This document shows, one piece after another, positions 1 through 8,779 of a stretch of DNA of 64,000 bases. The DNA comes from an uncultured Bacteroides sp. (lineage in GTDB: Bacteria; Bacteroidota; Bacteroidia; Bacteroidales; Bacteroidaceae), in NCBI GenBank assembly GCA_947038155.1, contig CAMQVH010000003.1, positions 124,001-188,000 of the forward strand, written 5' to 3'. The first letter of the stretch is position 1, and the number at the start of each line of letters is the position of its first letter. The translations under genes and the position numbers were made by a program. The notes below the pieces were generated by a model. That model saw only the letters and a program-made list of their open reading frames with translations, was not told the DNA's origin and did no database searches.

Positions 1-1343
1 CTTCTTTCCAAAAAGAATTCCGTGTACTTTCGGAGGAAAATGAAATCAGTTTCACATTCCAACTGCCGGACGAACCGATTATGGTATGGGCAGATAAGGA
101 TAAACTGAGCATTGTTATCCGCAACGTCATATCGAACGCGTTCAAATTTACTCCTTCCGGTGGAAGTATTTATGTAACTACCGGATTGACAGATGATGGA
201 AAATCCTGCTATGTACGGGTAGAAGACAACGGTGTCGGCATTCCGCAAAATAAGCTGAGTGAAATTTTCGAGCGTTTCTCACAAGGAGAGAATGCGAATA
301 ATCCACATTATCAGGGTACGGGCATCGGGCTGGCACTTTCCAAAGAAATAGTAAACCTGCATCACGGTATCATCCGTGCCGAAAGTCCGGAAGGGCAGGG
401 GGCCGTATTTATTGTAGAGCTATTGCTGGACAAGGACCATTATCGTCCGTCGGAAGTAGACTTCTATGTCAGTGATACGGAAACTGCTCCTGCCGCTACA
501 GACAAGGAGATGGTTATCGATTCAGAAAAGGAACCGGAGGAGGAACTGGAAATTGATGCTTCATTACCGACTCTTCTGCTGGTAGAGGATAATAAAGACT
601 TATGCCAGCTGATAAAACTGCAATTGGAAGATAAATTCAACATCCATATAGCCAATAACGGCGTAGAAGGGCTGAAGAAAGTGCATCTGTATCATCCGGA
701 CATCGTAGTGACCGATCAGATGATGCCGGAAATGGACGGACTGGAAATGCTGCAATCTATCCGGAAGGATTTTCAGATCAGCCATATCCCTGTTATTATT
801 CTGACAGCCAAGAACGATGAAGGTGCCAAGACCAAAGCGATCACTCTGGGTGCGAACGCATATATAACCAAACCATTCAGCAAAGAGTATCTGTTGGCAC
901 GGATCGATCAGTTGCTCGGCGAACGGAAACTGTTCCGCGAACGTATCCGCCAGCAAATGGAGAACCAGACGACAACGGAAGAAGACAGCTACGAACAATA
1001 TCTAGTGAAGAAAGATGTGCAGTTCCTTGAAAAGATACACCAAGTGATCGAGGAAAACATGGACGACAGTGATTTCAATATTGATACGATCGCTTCCGGC
1101 ATCGGACTGAGCCGTTCGGCATTCTTCAAAAAGCTGAAAAGCCTTACCGGACTGGCACCTGTCGACCTGGTAAAGGAGATTCGCCTGAATAAATCGATCG
1201 AACTGATTAAAAATACGGATTTGAGTGTTTCGGAAGTGGCGTTTGCTGTCGGATTCAAAGATTCGGGCTACTATAGCAAGTATTTCCGCAAGAAATATAA
1301 TCAGACTCCCCGTGAATATATGAATGAATGGCGGAAAGGATAG
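1..1343 (+). CDS. Hybrid two-component system regulator (HTCS), C-terminal part, cut by window edge
   Basis: The reading frame is open from base 3, so the 5' part (periplasmic sensor, membrane segments, histidine box) lies outside the window. Visible in order: a HATPase domain (N-box NVISNAFKFTPSGG near 120-165, G-boxes DNGVGIP and GTGIGLAL), a receiver domain starting LLLVEDNKDL near 575 with the phospho-acceptor Asp at 714-716 (VTDQMMPE) and the conserved Lys in TKPF near 870, and a C-terminal AraC-type HTH ending in YYSKYFRKKYNQTPREY. This is the domain order of the Bacteroides one-piece sensor/regulators that switch on polysaccharide utilisation genes. The pectate lyase and beta-helix genes directly downstream on the same strand make a pectin-derived signal likely, by inference from position. 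The family is clear; the ligand is not visible. Confidence 0.93.
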   Translation, partial: SFQKEFRVLSEENEISFTFQLPDEPIMVWADKDKLSIVIRNVISNAFKFTPSGGSIYVTTGLTDDGKSCYVRVEDNGVGIPQNKLSEIFERFSQGENANNPHYQGTGIGLALSKEIVNLHHGIIRAESPEGQGAVFIVELLLDKDHYRPSEVDFYVSDTETAPAATDKEMVIDSEKEPEEELEIDASLPTLLLVEDNKDLCQLIKLQLEDKFNIHIANNGVEGLKKVHLYHPDIVVTDQMMPEMDGLEMLQSIRKDFQISHIPVIILTAKNDEGAKTKAITLGANAYITKPFSKEYLLARIDQLLGERKLFRERIRQQMENQTTTEEDSYEQYLVKKDVQFLEKIHQVIEENMDDSDFNIDTIASGIGLSRSAFFKKLKSLTGLAPVDLVKEIRLNKSIELIKNTDLSVSEVAFAVGFKDSGYYSKYFRKKYNQTPREYMNEWRKG

Positions 1344-1406
1344 AAAGACCGATTACAAAATACTTTCTTAATCGTCTTTTTTAAAAACCTATTAAGATTC
1401 GGAAGA

Positions 1407-3089
1407 ATGAACAAGATTAAGAAAGTATTATCAGCATGGATGTTGGTTGCCTGTGTGCTACCTGTGGCAGCCCAATATCCGGTGATCCCCGACTCGGTAA
1501 AAGCAAGAGGAGCAAAACAAGAGGCAGAGTTCGAAAAGAAATCAAATGCGGCATGGGAAAAAGCCTTGCCAACAGTTTTGGAAGAAGCAAGGTTAGGAAG
1601 ACCTTACAAACCTTGGGCCTCCAAACCGGAGGATTTGATCAAAAGTAATATTCCGGCTTTCCCCGGTGCGGAAGGTGGTGGTATGTACACTCCCGGCGGT
1701 CGTGGAGGCAAGGTGATTGTGGTTACTTCCCTGGAAGATTCCGGTCCCGGCACATTCCGCGAAGCCTGTGAAACTGGTGGTGCACGTGTTATCGTATTTA
1801 ATGTATCAGGTATTATTCGCCTGAAAAGCCCGATCAGTGTACGTGCCCCTTATGTAACGATTGCCGGACAGACAGCACCGGGAGACGGTATCTGCGTGAC
1901 CGGGCATTCTTTTCTGATCGATACTCATGATGTAGTGATTCGCCATATGCGTTTCCGTCGGGGGGCACAGGATGTTGCTTTCCGTGATGACGCAGTAGGA
2001 GGAAATGCAGTCGGCAATATTATAGTGGACCACTGCTCGGCAAGCTGGGGACTGGATGAAAATATGTCTATCTATCGCCACGTCTACAACAGGGATGAAA
2101 CCGGGCACGGACTGAAGTTGCCTACTGTGAACATTACCATTCAGAATTCGATGTTCTCGGAAGCATTGGATACTTATAATCATGCGTTTGGCGCCACTAT
2201 CGGAGGACATAATAGTATGTTCTGCCGTAATCTTTTCGCTTCCAATATCAGTCGTAACAGTTCGGTGGGTATGGACGGAGACTTTAACTTCGTAAACAAT
2301 GTTGTCTTCAACTGGTGGAACCGTTCTGTCGACGGAGGAGATAACAAGAGTTTTTATAATATAATCAATAACTATTTTAAGCCCGGTCCTATCACCCCGC
2401 TGGATAAGCCTATCTCTTATCGTATATTGAAACCAGAAGCCGGACGCGATAAAAGCAAACCGATGTCCTTCGGAAAAGCTTATGTAAACGGTAACATCGT
2501 TCACGGAAATGCTAAAGTGACAAAAGATAACTGGGATGGCGGAGTTCAGCTTGCCAGTGAAGTGGATGAAGGAAAGTTCTTACCGCAAATCAGAGTGGAC
2601 GAAGCATTCAAAATGTCGCCCGTGACGATTATGGATACCAAAAAAGCTTATAACTTTGTATTGGATAATGTAGGTGCTACTCTCCCGAAACGGGATGCGG
2701 TAGACGCACGCGTCATCAAGACTGTACAGACAGGAAAAGCGATTTATACGAAAGACGCTCCGGAATTTGTCTCTCCTTATGTGAAAAGACGCTTGCCGGC
2801 AGACTCTTACAAACAAGGCATCATCACCGATATCCGTCAGGTGGGCGGACTTCCTGAGTACAAAGGAGAAGCATATCTTGATTCGGATGGTGACGGTATG
2901 CCGGACGCATGGGAAATTGCCAACGGACTGAATCCGAACGATCCGACTGATGCAAAGGAGGACTGTAATGGAGATGGCTATACCAATATCGAGAAATATA
3001 TCAATGGGCTGGATACAAAGAAGAAAATAGACTGGACAGATCTGAAGAACAACTACGATACCTTATCCAAACGGAAAAGTCTGTTTTAA
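1407..3089 (+). CDS. Pectate lyase, PL1-like, secreted
   Basis: The 560-residue protein has an N-terminal export signal; both a lipobox-like LVAC (13-16) and a signal-peptidase-I-like VAAQ site (20-23) are present, so soluble versus lipid-anchored is unresolved. The mature part opens with FPGAEGGGMYTPGGRGGKV near residue 83, the usual start of PL1 right-handed beta-helix lyases. The calcium/active-site stretch VDHCSASWGLDENMSIY (around 209-225) and a later SRNSSVGMDGDFNFVNN segment also fit PL1. Residues about 490-535 carry two Asp-rich loops (DSDGDGMPD, DCNGDGYTN) like thrombospondin-3/EF-hand repeats, probably binding Ca2+. The role is cleavage of homogalacturonan by beta-elimination at the surface or in the periplasm. 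It follows the HTCS gene by 63 bp and precedes another beta-helix protein, as expected for a pectin locus. The exact PL1 subfamily was not assigned. Confidence 0.88.
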   Translation: MNKIKKVLSAWMLVACVLPVAAQYPVIPDSVKARGAKQEAEFEKKSNAAWEKALPTVLEEARLGRPYKPWASKPEDLIKSNIPAFPGAEGGGMYTPGGRGGKVIVVTSLEDSGPGTFREACETGGARVIVFNVSGIIRLKSPISVRAPYVTIAGQTAPGDGICVTGHSFLIDTHDVVIRHMRFRRGAQDVAFRDDAVGGNAVGNIIVDHCSASWGLDENMSIYRHVYNRDETGHGLKLPTVNITIQNSMFSEALDTYNHAFGATIGGHNSMFCRNLFASNISRNSSVGMDGDFNFVNNVVFNWWNRSVDGGDNKSFYNIINNYFKPGPITPLDKPISYRILKPEAGRDKSKPMSFGKAYVNGNIVHGNAKVTKDNWDGGVQLASEVDEGKFLPQIRVDEAFKMSPVTIMDTKKAYNFVLDNVGATLPKRDAVDARVIKTVQTGKAIYTKDAPEFVSPYVKRRLPADSYKQGIITDIRQVGGLPEYKGEAYLDSDGDGMPDAWEIANGLNPNDPTDAKEDCNGDGYTNIEKYINGLDTKKKIDWTDLKNNYDTLSKRKSLF

Positions 3090-3156
3090 TCGTATGATTT
3101 GCTTATGGTCAAATGATCTTTCAGGATTGAATAATTAGAAAACAACGTTTATTGTA

Positions 3157-6100
3157 ATGAATATACAATTAAGAACTATCCTTTTAGGATTATTGAGCAT
3201 AGGGTTTGCGCAGGGATATGCGCAAACCTTTGCTTTACAGGTTAAGGATGACCGGATCACTTACTTGAATGACGAACAGGGAAACCGGATTCTTGATTTC
3301 TCGTACTGTGGCTACAAGAGCTCCGAACAGGATATTCCTTCTGTCCGCAATGCCGTGTTTGTACCTTGGACAGCAGGAGATAATACATCACGTATTCAAC
3401 GCGCCATTGACTATGTCGCCTCATTAGTACCTGATGCTTCCGGTTTCAGGGGAGCCGTGTTATTGGATCAGGGAGAATTTTCTTTATCCGGAAGCCTTCG
3501 TATAAATGCCTCCGGCATCGTACTGCGTGGAGTGGATAAAGAGAAAACGATACTTCTAAAAAAAGGAGTAGACAGAGGTGCCCTTATCTACATGGAAGGG
3601 ACAGACGATATGAAGGTGCAGGATACATTGCAGGTACTCTCGAAGTATGTTCCGGTAAATGCGAGGACATTGGAAGTTGTTTCAGGTACTTCGTTGAGAA
3701 AGGGAGATCGGGTGCTGGTGAACCGTCCGTCCGGCAAAGAATGGATTGCTTCGTTAGGATGTGATATCTTTGGAGGAGGAATCAGTGCACTGGGCTGGAA
3801 AGAAGGAGATATGGATCTTACCTGGGATAGAACCGTGACAGAAGTAAACGGTAATCAGATAACGCTGGACGCTCCGCTGACAGTGGCGCTGGATGCTAAA
3901 TACGGTACTTCTTCCGTGATTACTTATCAGTGGAACGGACGCATCCGGGAGTGCGGAGTAGAAAACATGACTCTGATTTCCGACTATGACAAACGGTACC
4001 CTAAAGATGAAGATCATTGCTGGACAGGTATTTCTATCGAAGATGCGGAAGATTGCTGGGTACGCAGGGTGAATTTTAAGCACTTTGCAGGAAGTGCAAT
4101 CCTTGTTCAGCGTACCGGTTCCCAAATCACGGTTGAGGACTGTATCTCACGGGAACCTGTTTCTGAAATCGGAGGAATGCGCCGCTGTACTTTCTATACC
4201 TTAGGACAACAGACACTTTTCCAGCGCTGCTATTCGGAACAGGGTATTCATGACTTTGCAGCCGGATATTGTGCTGCCGGACCGAATGCTTTCGTACAAT
4301 GTGATTCGTATGAGTCTTTAGGTTTCAGCGGATCTATTGACGCATGGGCGTGCGGTTTATTGTTTGACGTGGTTAATATAGACGGGCATAATCTGAGTTT
4401 CAAGAATCTGGGACAGGACAAGAACGGAGCGGGATGGAATACGGCAAATAGTCTGTTCTGGCAATGTACCGCTGCCGAAATAGAGTGTTATGCTCCGGCA
4501 AAAGATGCCATGAACCGTGCGTACGGATGTTGGGCACAATTCTCCGGTGACGGCGAATGGGCACAATCAAACAATCATGTGCAGCCCCGAAGCATTTTCT
4601 ATGCTCAATTGGAGGATCGTTTGCAGAAGAAATGTGCAGAACGTGCCCGTATCCTGCCAAGGAATACAAGCGCCACCAGCAGTCCGACCGTTGAAGTTGC
4701 TATGGAACTGGCCAAAGAGGCTTACAATCCCCGCCTGACATTGGAACACTGGATTGAACAAGGAGCCTTTGCTCCTTCAATAGCTATGTCCGGAGTAAAA
4801 TCAATCGATGATATGAAAGAAAAGAAGATAACTCCGAACAAGACATCAGCACAACCGGAAGTAACTATTGCAAACGGACGTATCCAAATGGACGGTACTT
4901 TGTTGGTAGGAGGTAGCCATACCACCCCTTGGTGGAATGGAAAACTTAAAACCAGCTTTCTGAAAAAAGCAAGTCCTGCCATCACCCGTTTTGTCCCCGG
5001 ACGTGAAGGATTGGGACTGACAGATCGCATCGATTCCGTAATCGGCTATATGAAACAAAAGAATATATTGGTATTTGATCAAAACTACGGACTTTGGTAT
5101 GACCGTCGCCGGGATGATCATGAACGAGTGCGCCGTCGTGACGGAGATGTATGGGGACCTTTCTACGAACAACCTTTCGGACGCAGCGGTCAGGGTACTG
5201 CCTGGGAAGGACTGAGCAAATATGATCTGAACCGCCCTAATGCATGGTATTGGTCACGATTGAAAGAGTTTGCCGAAAAAGGAAGTAAAGACGGACTATT
5301 GCTATTCCATGAGAACTATTTCCAGCACAATATTCTGGAAGCAGGTGCACACTGGGTAGATTGTCCGTGGAGAAGCACCAATAATATCAACCAGACCGGA
5401 TTTCCGGAACCTGCTCCGTTTGCCGGAGACAAACGAATCTTTGTTGCAGATATGTTTTATGATATCACTCATCCGGTTCGCCGTGAGTTACACAGACAAT
5501 ATATCCGCCAGTGTCTGAACAACTTTGCTGATAACCCGAATGTCATTCAGTTGACAAGTGCAGAATTTACAGGTCCACTACATTTTGTACAGTTTTGGCT
5601 GGATGTGATTGCCGAATGGGAAACAGAAACCGGAAAGAAAGCCAAAGTAGCATTAAGTACCACAAAAGACGTACAGGACGCCATCCTTGCCGATCCGAAG
5701 CGTGCGGCTGTGGTGGATATTATTGATATCCGCTACTGGCACTATAAAACGGATGGAGTCTTTGCACCGGAAGGAGGGAAGAACATGGCTCCCCGCCAAC
5801 ATATGCGTAAGATGAAAGTCGGAAAGGTTACTTTCACCGAAGCCTACAAGGCTGTCCACGAATATCGCCAGAAGTTCCCGGAGAAAGCCGTAACCTTCTA
5901 TGCACAGAATTATCCGGCTATGGGATGGGCTGTATTCATGGCCGGCGGTTCATGTCCTGTAATCCCGTGCACAGATAAAGCATTCCTGAAGGATGCAGCG
6001 GCTATGGAAGTGGAAGAAACCGATACCGACAACTATAAGAAAATGGTAAAATCTGATATCGGCAGTATCATTTATTCCAAGTCCGGAACAGAAATTCCTG

Positions 6101-6252
6101 TTCAATTATCGTCCGGAAAGTATATCTTAAAGTACATACATCCCGGTTCAGGGAAGATGAGTATTATAGATAAATCATTGAAAATTAATGGAGTATACAA
6201 ATTAAAGGTACCGGATAAGAAAGAAGGTATTTATTGGTTCCATAAACTCTGA
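3157..6252 (+). CDS. Large secreted beta-helix protein with C-terminal uncharacterised domain, pectin locus
   Basis: This 1031-residue protein has a clean signal peptide (residues 1-23, ending GYAQT). Residues about 60-470 look like a pectate-lyase-like parallel beta-helix: short repeated turns such as GIVLRGVDKEKTILLKKG, CGVENMTLIS and CWVRRVNFKHFAGSAILVQ. Residues about 560-990 form a second domain rich in Trp, Tyr and acidic residues (LWYDRRRDDHERVRRRDGD, LLFHENYFQHNILEAG, NVIQLTSAEFTGPLHFVQFW) that reads like a TIM-barrel glycosidase-type fold; I recall such regions as a DUF (DUF4955/DUF6298-type) in Bacteroidota pectin loci but cannot confirm the number. It lies 67 bp after the lyase gene and ends at a strong terminator, so it is probably co-transcribed. 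Catalytic activity is not shown by any motif I can name; a pectin-side-chain hydrolase or lyase is plausible. Confidence 0.7.
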   Translation: MNIQLRTILLGLLSIGFAQGYAQTFALQVKDDRITYLNDEQGNRILDFSYCGYKSSEQDIPSVRNAVFVPWTAGDNTSRIQRAIDYVASLVPDASGFRGAVLLDQGEFSLSGSLRINASGIVLRGVDKEKTILLKKGVDRGALIYMEGTDDMKVQDTLQVLSKYVPVNARTLEVVSGTSLRKGDRVLVNRPSGKEWIASLGCDIFGGGISALGWKEGDMDLTWDRTVTEVNGNQITLDAPLTVALDAKYGTSSVITYQWNGRIRECGVENMTLISDYDKRYPKDEDHCWTGISIEDAEDCWVRRVNFKHFAGSAILVQRTGSQITVEDCISREPVSEIGGMRRCTFYTLGQQTLFQRCYSEQGIHDFAAGYCAAGPNAFVQCDSYESLGFSGSIDAWACGLLFDVVNIDGHNLSFKNLGQDKNGAGWNTANSLFWQCTAAEIECYAPAKDAMNRAYGCWAQFSGDGEWAQSNNHVQPRSIFYAQLEDRLQKKCAERARILPRNTSATSSPTVEVAMELAKEAYNPRLTLEHWIEQGAFAPSIAMSGVKSIDDMKEKKITPNKTSAQPEVTIANGRIQMDGTLLVGGSHTTPWWNGKLKTSFLKKASPAITRFVPGREGLGLTDRIDSVIGYMKQKNILVFDQNYGLWYDRRRDDHERVRRRDGDVWGPFYEQPFGRSGQGTAWEGLSKYDLNRPNAWYWSRLKEFAEKGSKDGLLLFHENYFQHNILEAGAHWVDCPWRSTNNINQTGFPEPAPFAGDKRIFVADMFYDITHPVRRELHRQYIRQCLNNFADNPNVIQLTSAEFTGPLHFVQFWLDVIAEWETETGKKAKVALSTTKDVQDAILADPKRAAVVDIIDIRYWHYKTDGVFAPEGGKNMAPRQHMRKMKVGKVTFTEAYKAVHEYRQKFPEKAVTFYAQNYPAMGWAVFMAGGSCPVIPCTDKAFLKDAAAMEVEETDTDNYKKMVKSDIGSIIYSKSGTEIPVQLSSGKYILKYIHPGSGKMSIIDKSLKINGVYKLKVPDKKEGIYWFHKL

Positions 6253-6255
6253 AAC

Positions 6256-6292
6256 AAAAAATCCCGCTGATGACTGATCAGCGGGATTTTTC
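6256..6292 (+). terminator. Rho-independent terminator after the pectin-locus genes
   Basis: A 10-bp perfect stem (ATCCCGCTGA at 6261-6270 with TCAGCGGGAT at 6278-6287), 7-nt loop, flanked by an A-tract before and a T-tract after. It closes the transcription unit ending at 6252. Confidence 0.92.
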
Positions 6293-6393
6293 CATTTTAT
6301 AGGTAATTTCTAACAAAAGAGTGTTATAAAACATGATACTTATTTTTTCAACCTACAAACCAGATTTTACCGGTGGTTGAGGTCAGTTCTGCT

Positions 6394-6401
6394 TAGCTTT
6401 G
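6394..6401 (+). promoter_or_regulatory. Bacteroides -7 element of the sigma-factor gene
   Basis: TAGCTTTG matches TAnnTTTG exactly. It places transcription start near 6408 and so rules out the upstream TTG at 6399 as translation start, favouring ATG at 6429 or 6432. No convincing -33 TTTG was found. Confidence 0.6.
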
Positions 6402-6428
6402 CAACATCAAATCAATCGAATTAATGCT

Positions 6429-6980
6429 ATGATGGAACAGACTAATAATTCAACCGACACTTTACTCGCTTCTTTTCAAGCGGGAAATATGGCAGCTTTT
6501 TCGCAGCTATATGATTTGCACATCAACATTCTTTTTAATTACGGATTGAAGTTGACCATTGATAAAGAGTTACTGAAAGATTGCATCCACGATATTTTCG
6601 TTAAGCTCTACACTAAAAAGGATGAATTAGGAACTATTGATAATTTGAAGTCTTATTTGTTCATCTCATTAAAGAACAAACTCTGCGATGAACTCCGCAA
6701 ACGTATGTATATGTCTGATACAGCTATAGAAGATGTAAATGCAGTAGCTCCCACAGACGTAGAAGATGACTATATGGAAGAAGAGCAACGCAAAAATGAG
6801 TTCTCGCTGGTGAAGCGTTTACTGGACCAGCTTTCTCCCCGGCAGCGTGAAGCACTTACATTATATTATATAGAAGAAAAGAAATACGAGGATATTTGTG
6901 AGATTATGAATATGAACTATCAGTCTGTACGCAACCTGATGCACCGTGGATTGACAAAATTGCGTAGTCTGGCAAGTTAA
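6429..6980 (+). CDS. ECF-type RNA polymerase sigma factor
   Basis: From ATG 6429 the protein is about 183 residues, the usual ECF size. Region 2 spans roughly residues 15-85 (FSQLYDLHINILFNYGLKL, LKDCIHDIFVKLY, LKSYLFISLKNKLCDELRK) and region 4 roughly 125-180 (LDQLSPRQREALTLYYIEE, then the HTH YEDICEIMNMNYQSVRNLMH). It should redirect RNA polymerase to a small regulon. It stands alone with a short FecR-like gene 82 bp downstream and no TonB receptor next to it, unlike the complete set at 18.4-22.7 kb. An in-frame TTG at 6399 would add ten residues but lies inside the -7 element. The regulon cannot be read from this window. Confidence 0.92.
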   Translation: MMEQTNNSTDTLLASFQAGNMAAFSQLYDLHINILFNYGLKLTIDKELLKDCIHDIFVKLYTKKDELGTIDNLKSYLFISLKNKLCDELRKRMYMSDTAIEDVNAVAPTDVEDDYMEEEQRKNEFSLVKRLLDQLSPRQREALTLYYIEEKKYEDICEIMNMNYQSVRNLMHRGLTKLRSLAS

Positions 6981-7062
6981 TTTTAGTAAAAAGGATATTT
7001 GGTTGAGTACATACACAGAGTAACAGCGTCCTATCTATGTAAACGCTTAAAAAGGATGCGAT

Positions 7063-7314
7063 ATGTGCTCTAAGGTAAAGGATTTTTTGACAGATGATGA
7101 TTTCATCAATTATGCACTGGGTGTAACTCCGGAAGCAGCCTCCCAATGGGAAACTTATTTCAGGGAACACCCGGAACAGATAGCAGATGCAGAAGAAGCT
7201 AAGGCCGTATTATTGGCTCCGGCAGATGTTGCCTGCGACTTTTCACTGGTTGAAAACCAAGATTTAAAGGATAGAATTGTTAGTAGTATAAAAGATTTTT
7301 CGAACATTTTGTAG
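7063..7314 (+). CDS. Small FecR N-domain-like protein, probable soluble anti-sigma factor
   Basis: An 83-residue protein beginning MCSKVKDFLTDDDFINYALG, followed by QWETYFREHPEQ and an Ala/Glu-rich helix. This is the pattern of the cytoplasmic N-terminal sigma-binding domain of Bacteroidota FecR-type anti-sigma factors. There is no membrane segment and no periplasmic FecR domain; the reading frame ends cleanly at TAG 7312-7314, just before a terminator. It lies 82 bp after an ECF sigma gene in the same direction, so a sigma/anti-sigma pair is the natural reading. It could be a degraded full-length FecR, but the sequence downstream up to the terminator is too short to hold a lost remainder. 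Domain assignment is by eye. Confidence 0.65.
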   Translation: MCSKVKDFLTDDDFINYALGVTPEAASQWETYFREHPEQIADAEEAKAVLLAPADVACDFSLVENQDLKDRIVSSIKDFSNIL

Positions 7315-7363
7315 TTAGATTAGATAGAAGTTAGGTTAGTTAAGGTTAGTAAAAAGATTGACG

Positions 7364-7414
7364 CAGTCTTTCACAGACGCTTGAGTGATCAAGTACTGTG
7401 AGAGACTGTGTTTT
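7364..7414. terminator. Bidirectional terminator between convergent genes
   Basis: Arms CAGTCTTTCACAG (7364-7376) and CTGTGAGAGACTG (7396-7408) pair over 13 bp with one G-T pair, enclosing an inner stem CTTGA/TCAAG (7380-7393). A TTTT run follows on the + strand. It lies between the genes ending at 7314 (+) and 7421 (-). Confidence 0.75.
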
Positions 7415-7420
7415 ATATAT

Positions 7421-8674
7421 CTACAGTTTATTTTCTTCCCGAATATCGAATGCGTTGCAGAAACTGACGATAAGTACGATACAACCTCCCAATATACCTA
7501 TAATTATGTAAGCAATACGAATATCTAATGCCTGTGTAATAGCGCCTATAAGCAAAGGAGCGACCAGCGAACCAATAAAACTGATACTCGACAGGATAGT
7601 GAGCGCAATGCTGACGGGCGTCTTTGACTTGGCCCCTACAAAGCTATATAAAGTAGGTACGATACATGAGATACCTAGTCCGACCAGCATAAAGCCTAAT
7701 GAATTAATGATCACTTTCATTGCCATTGACTCAAACGTATTGCCCAACAATGCGGAAATGAAAAAGCCGATACAAATAAGGCTACCTGCCAGTTGCAATA
7801 CTTTTTTCTTCCCCCAAAGCTGGTAAGCATAATTCGTCAGGAATCGTCCCGTAGCCATCATGACCATAAATACAAGGAAGCCGATTTGCAATGATTTAGG
7901 CACATGGACAACCGATTCAAAATAAACAGCGCTCCAGTCGAACATGGCACTCTCTACGATGAGCGCGAATAATCCGACTAAACCTAATTGTAAAAGGAGC
8001 ATTTCCGGCTTTTGGAATAACAGACGGAATCCATTCGGAGCTTTATCAACCGCTTTGTCTGTTGTCTCAAAGCCCGCTTTCGGATTCTCATTTATAGGAA
8101 GCGTTGTTTCTTGCAGATATTTTCGTCCTGCCAGTACTATGATAAGGATAATAGCGGCTATCAGCATATAATGCCAGACAGGAGAGGTGCCCGTCAGAAT
8201 CATCACGAAGCCGATAAGTGCTCCGGTACAGGCTCCCAAGCTCCATCCCCCATGAAAAGTTGCCATGATTGTCTTACCATACAAGCGCTCCACTTCGATC
8301 CCTTGCGTATTGAACGATATATCGCACAAGTTCCAGAACACTCCGAAACAAAAAAGCAGGAATCCCAGCAAATAGACTTCATGAGCCAATCCGACACAAA
8401 GTAAGGACATGGCATATCCCAAAATGCTGACTTGTACCATTGTGCGACTCCCTAATTTAGATACAAGATAACCCGCCAAAGGAATTGCTACAAACTTGCC
8501 GACCGGTATCATAAATAAAATCAGCCCCCAATAAAATGCATAATTGGCTGCAAATACATCTTTGAAATCCGGGATACGGCTTGCCCAGCTTGCCATACAG
8601 AGTCCTTGGGCAAAGAAGAAAGTCAGGATGGCAAAACGTATTTTCTCTTTCGGATATGTAAATTGGTTGTTCAT
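7421..8674 (-). CDS. MFS transporter (YbjJ/FucP-like)
   Basis: A 417-residue integral membrane protein with about 12 hydrophobic segments and a basic cytoplasmic loop in the middle (around 195-225: LQETTLPINENPKAGF). N-terminal features include MASWASRIPDFK, typical of the YbjJ-type MFS group, and the loop-2/3 motif YLVSKLGSRTM resembling the MFS GXXXDRXGRR signature. The substrate cannot be told; relatives are placed with sugar or drug/H+ antiporters. It is a single gene, convergent with the small FecR-like gene and divergent from the ThrE-like operon at 8780. Confidence 0.85.
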   Translation of the reverse strand: MNNQFTYPKEKIRFAILTFFFAQGLCMASWASRIPDFKDVFAANYAFYWGLILFMIPVGKFVAIPLAGYLVSKLGSRTMVQVSILGYAMSLLCVGLAHEVYLLGFLLFCFGVFWNLCDISFNTQGIEVERLYGKTIMATFHGGWSLGACTGALIGFVMILTGTSPVWHYMLIAAIILIIVLAGRKYLQETTLPINENPKAGFETTDKAVDKAPNGFRLLFQKPEMLLLQLGLVGLFALIVESAMFDWSAVYFESVVHVPKSLQIGFLVFMVMMATGRFLTNYAYQLWGKKKVLQLAGSLICIGFFISALLGNTFESMAMKVIINSLGFMLVGLGISCIVPTLYSFVGAKSKTPVSIALTILSSISFIGSLVAPLLIGAITQALDIRIAYIIIGILGGCIVLIVSFCNAFDIREENKL

Positions 8675-8695
8675 GAGTCATTCTTTTTATGCAGG

Positions 8696-8703
8696 CAAAG
8701 GTA
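8696..8703 (-). promoter_or_regulatory. -7 element for the MFS gene
   Basis: On the minus strand this reads TACCTTTG, an exact TAnnTTTG match 22 bp upstream of ATG 8674, implying a very short leader. Confidence 0.55.
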
Positions 8704-8746
8704 TTTATTTTTTGTGTTTTACCTTTCCTGCTATTACTCTTTTTTG

Positions 8747-8754
8747 TACTTTTG
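8747..8754 (+). promoter_or_regulatory. -7 element for the ThrE-like operon
   Basis: TACTTTTG matches TAnnTTTG and lies 25 bp before ATG 8780. It shows that the long upstream extension of this reading frame (from 8606) is not translated. Confidence 0.6.
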
Positions 8755-8779
8755 CAGCCGATTTAAAAATATCACATAC

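Noticed and set aside
1806..2504. 232-codon minus-strand frame opposite the pectate lyase
   Set aside because: Shadow of a gene with clear PL1 motifs; His/Ile/Arg-rich composition typical of antisense frames.
6399..6428. TTG start adding ten residues to the sigma factor
   Set aside because: The codon lies inside the -7 element and could not be in the transcript.
7364..7414. Riboswitch or sRNA at the long hairpin
   Set aside because: It lies between two converging gene ends and has a T-run; a bidirectional terminator explains it.
8606..8779. N-terminal extension of the ThrE-like protein by 58 codons
   Set aside because: It overlaps the divergent MFS gene start and the -7 element at 8747-8754; the ThrE pattern begins at ATG 8780.
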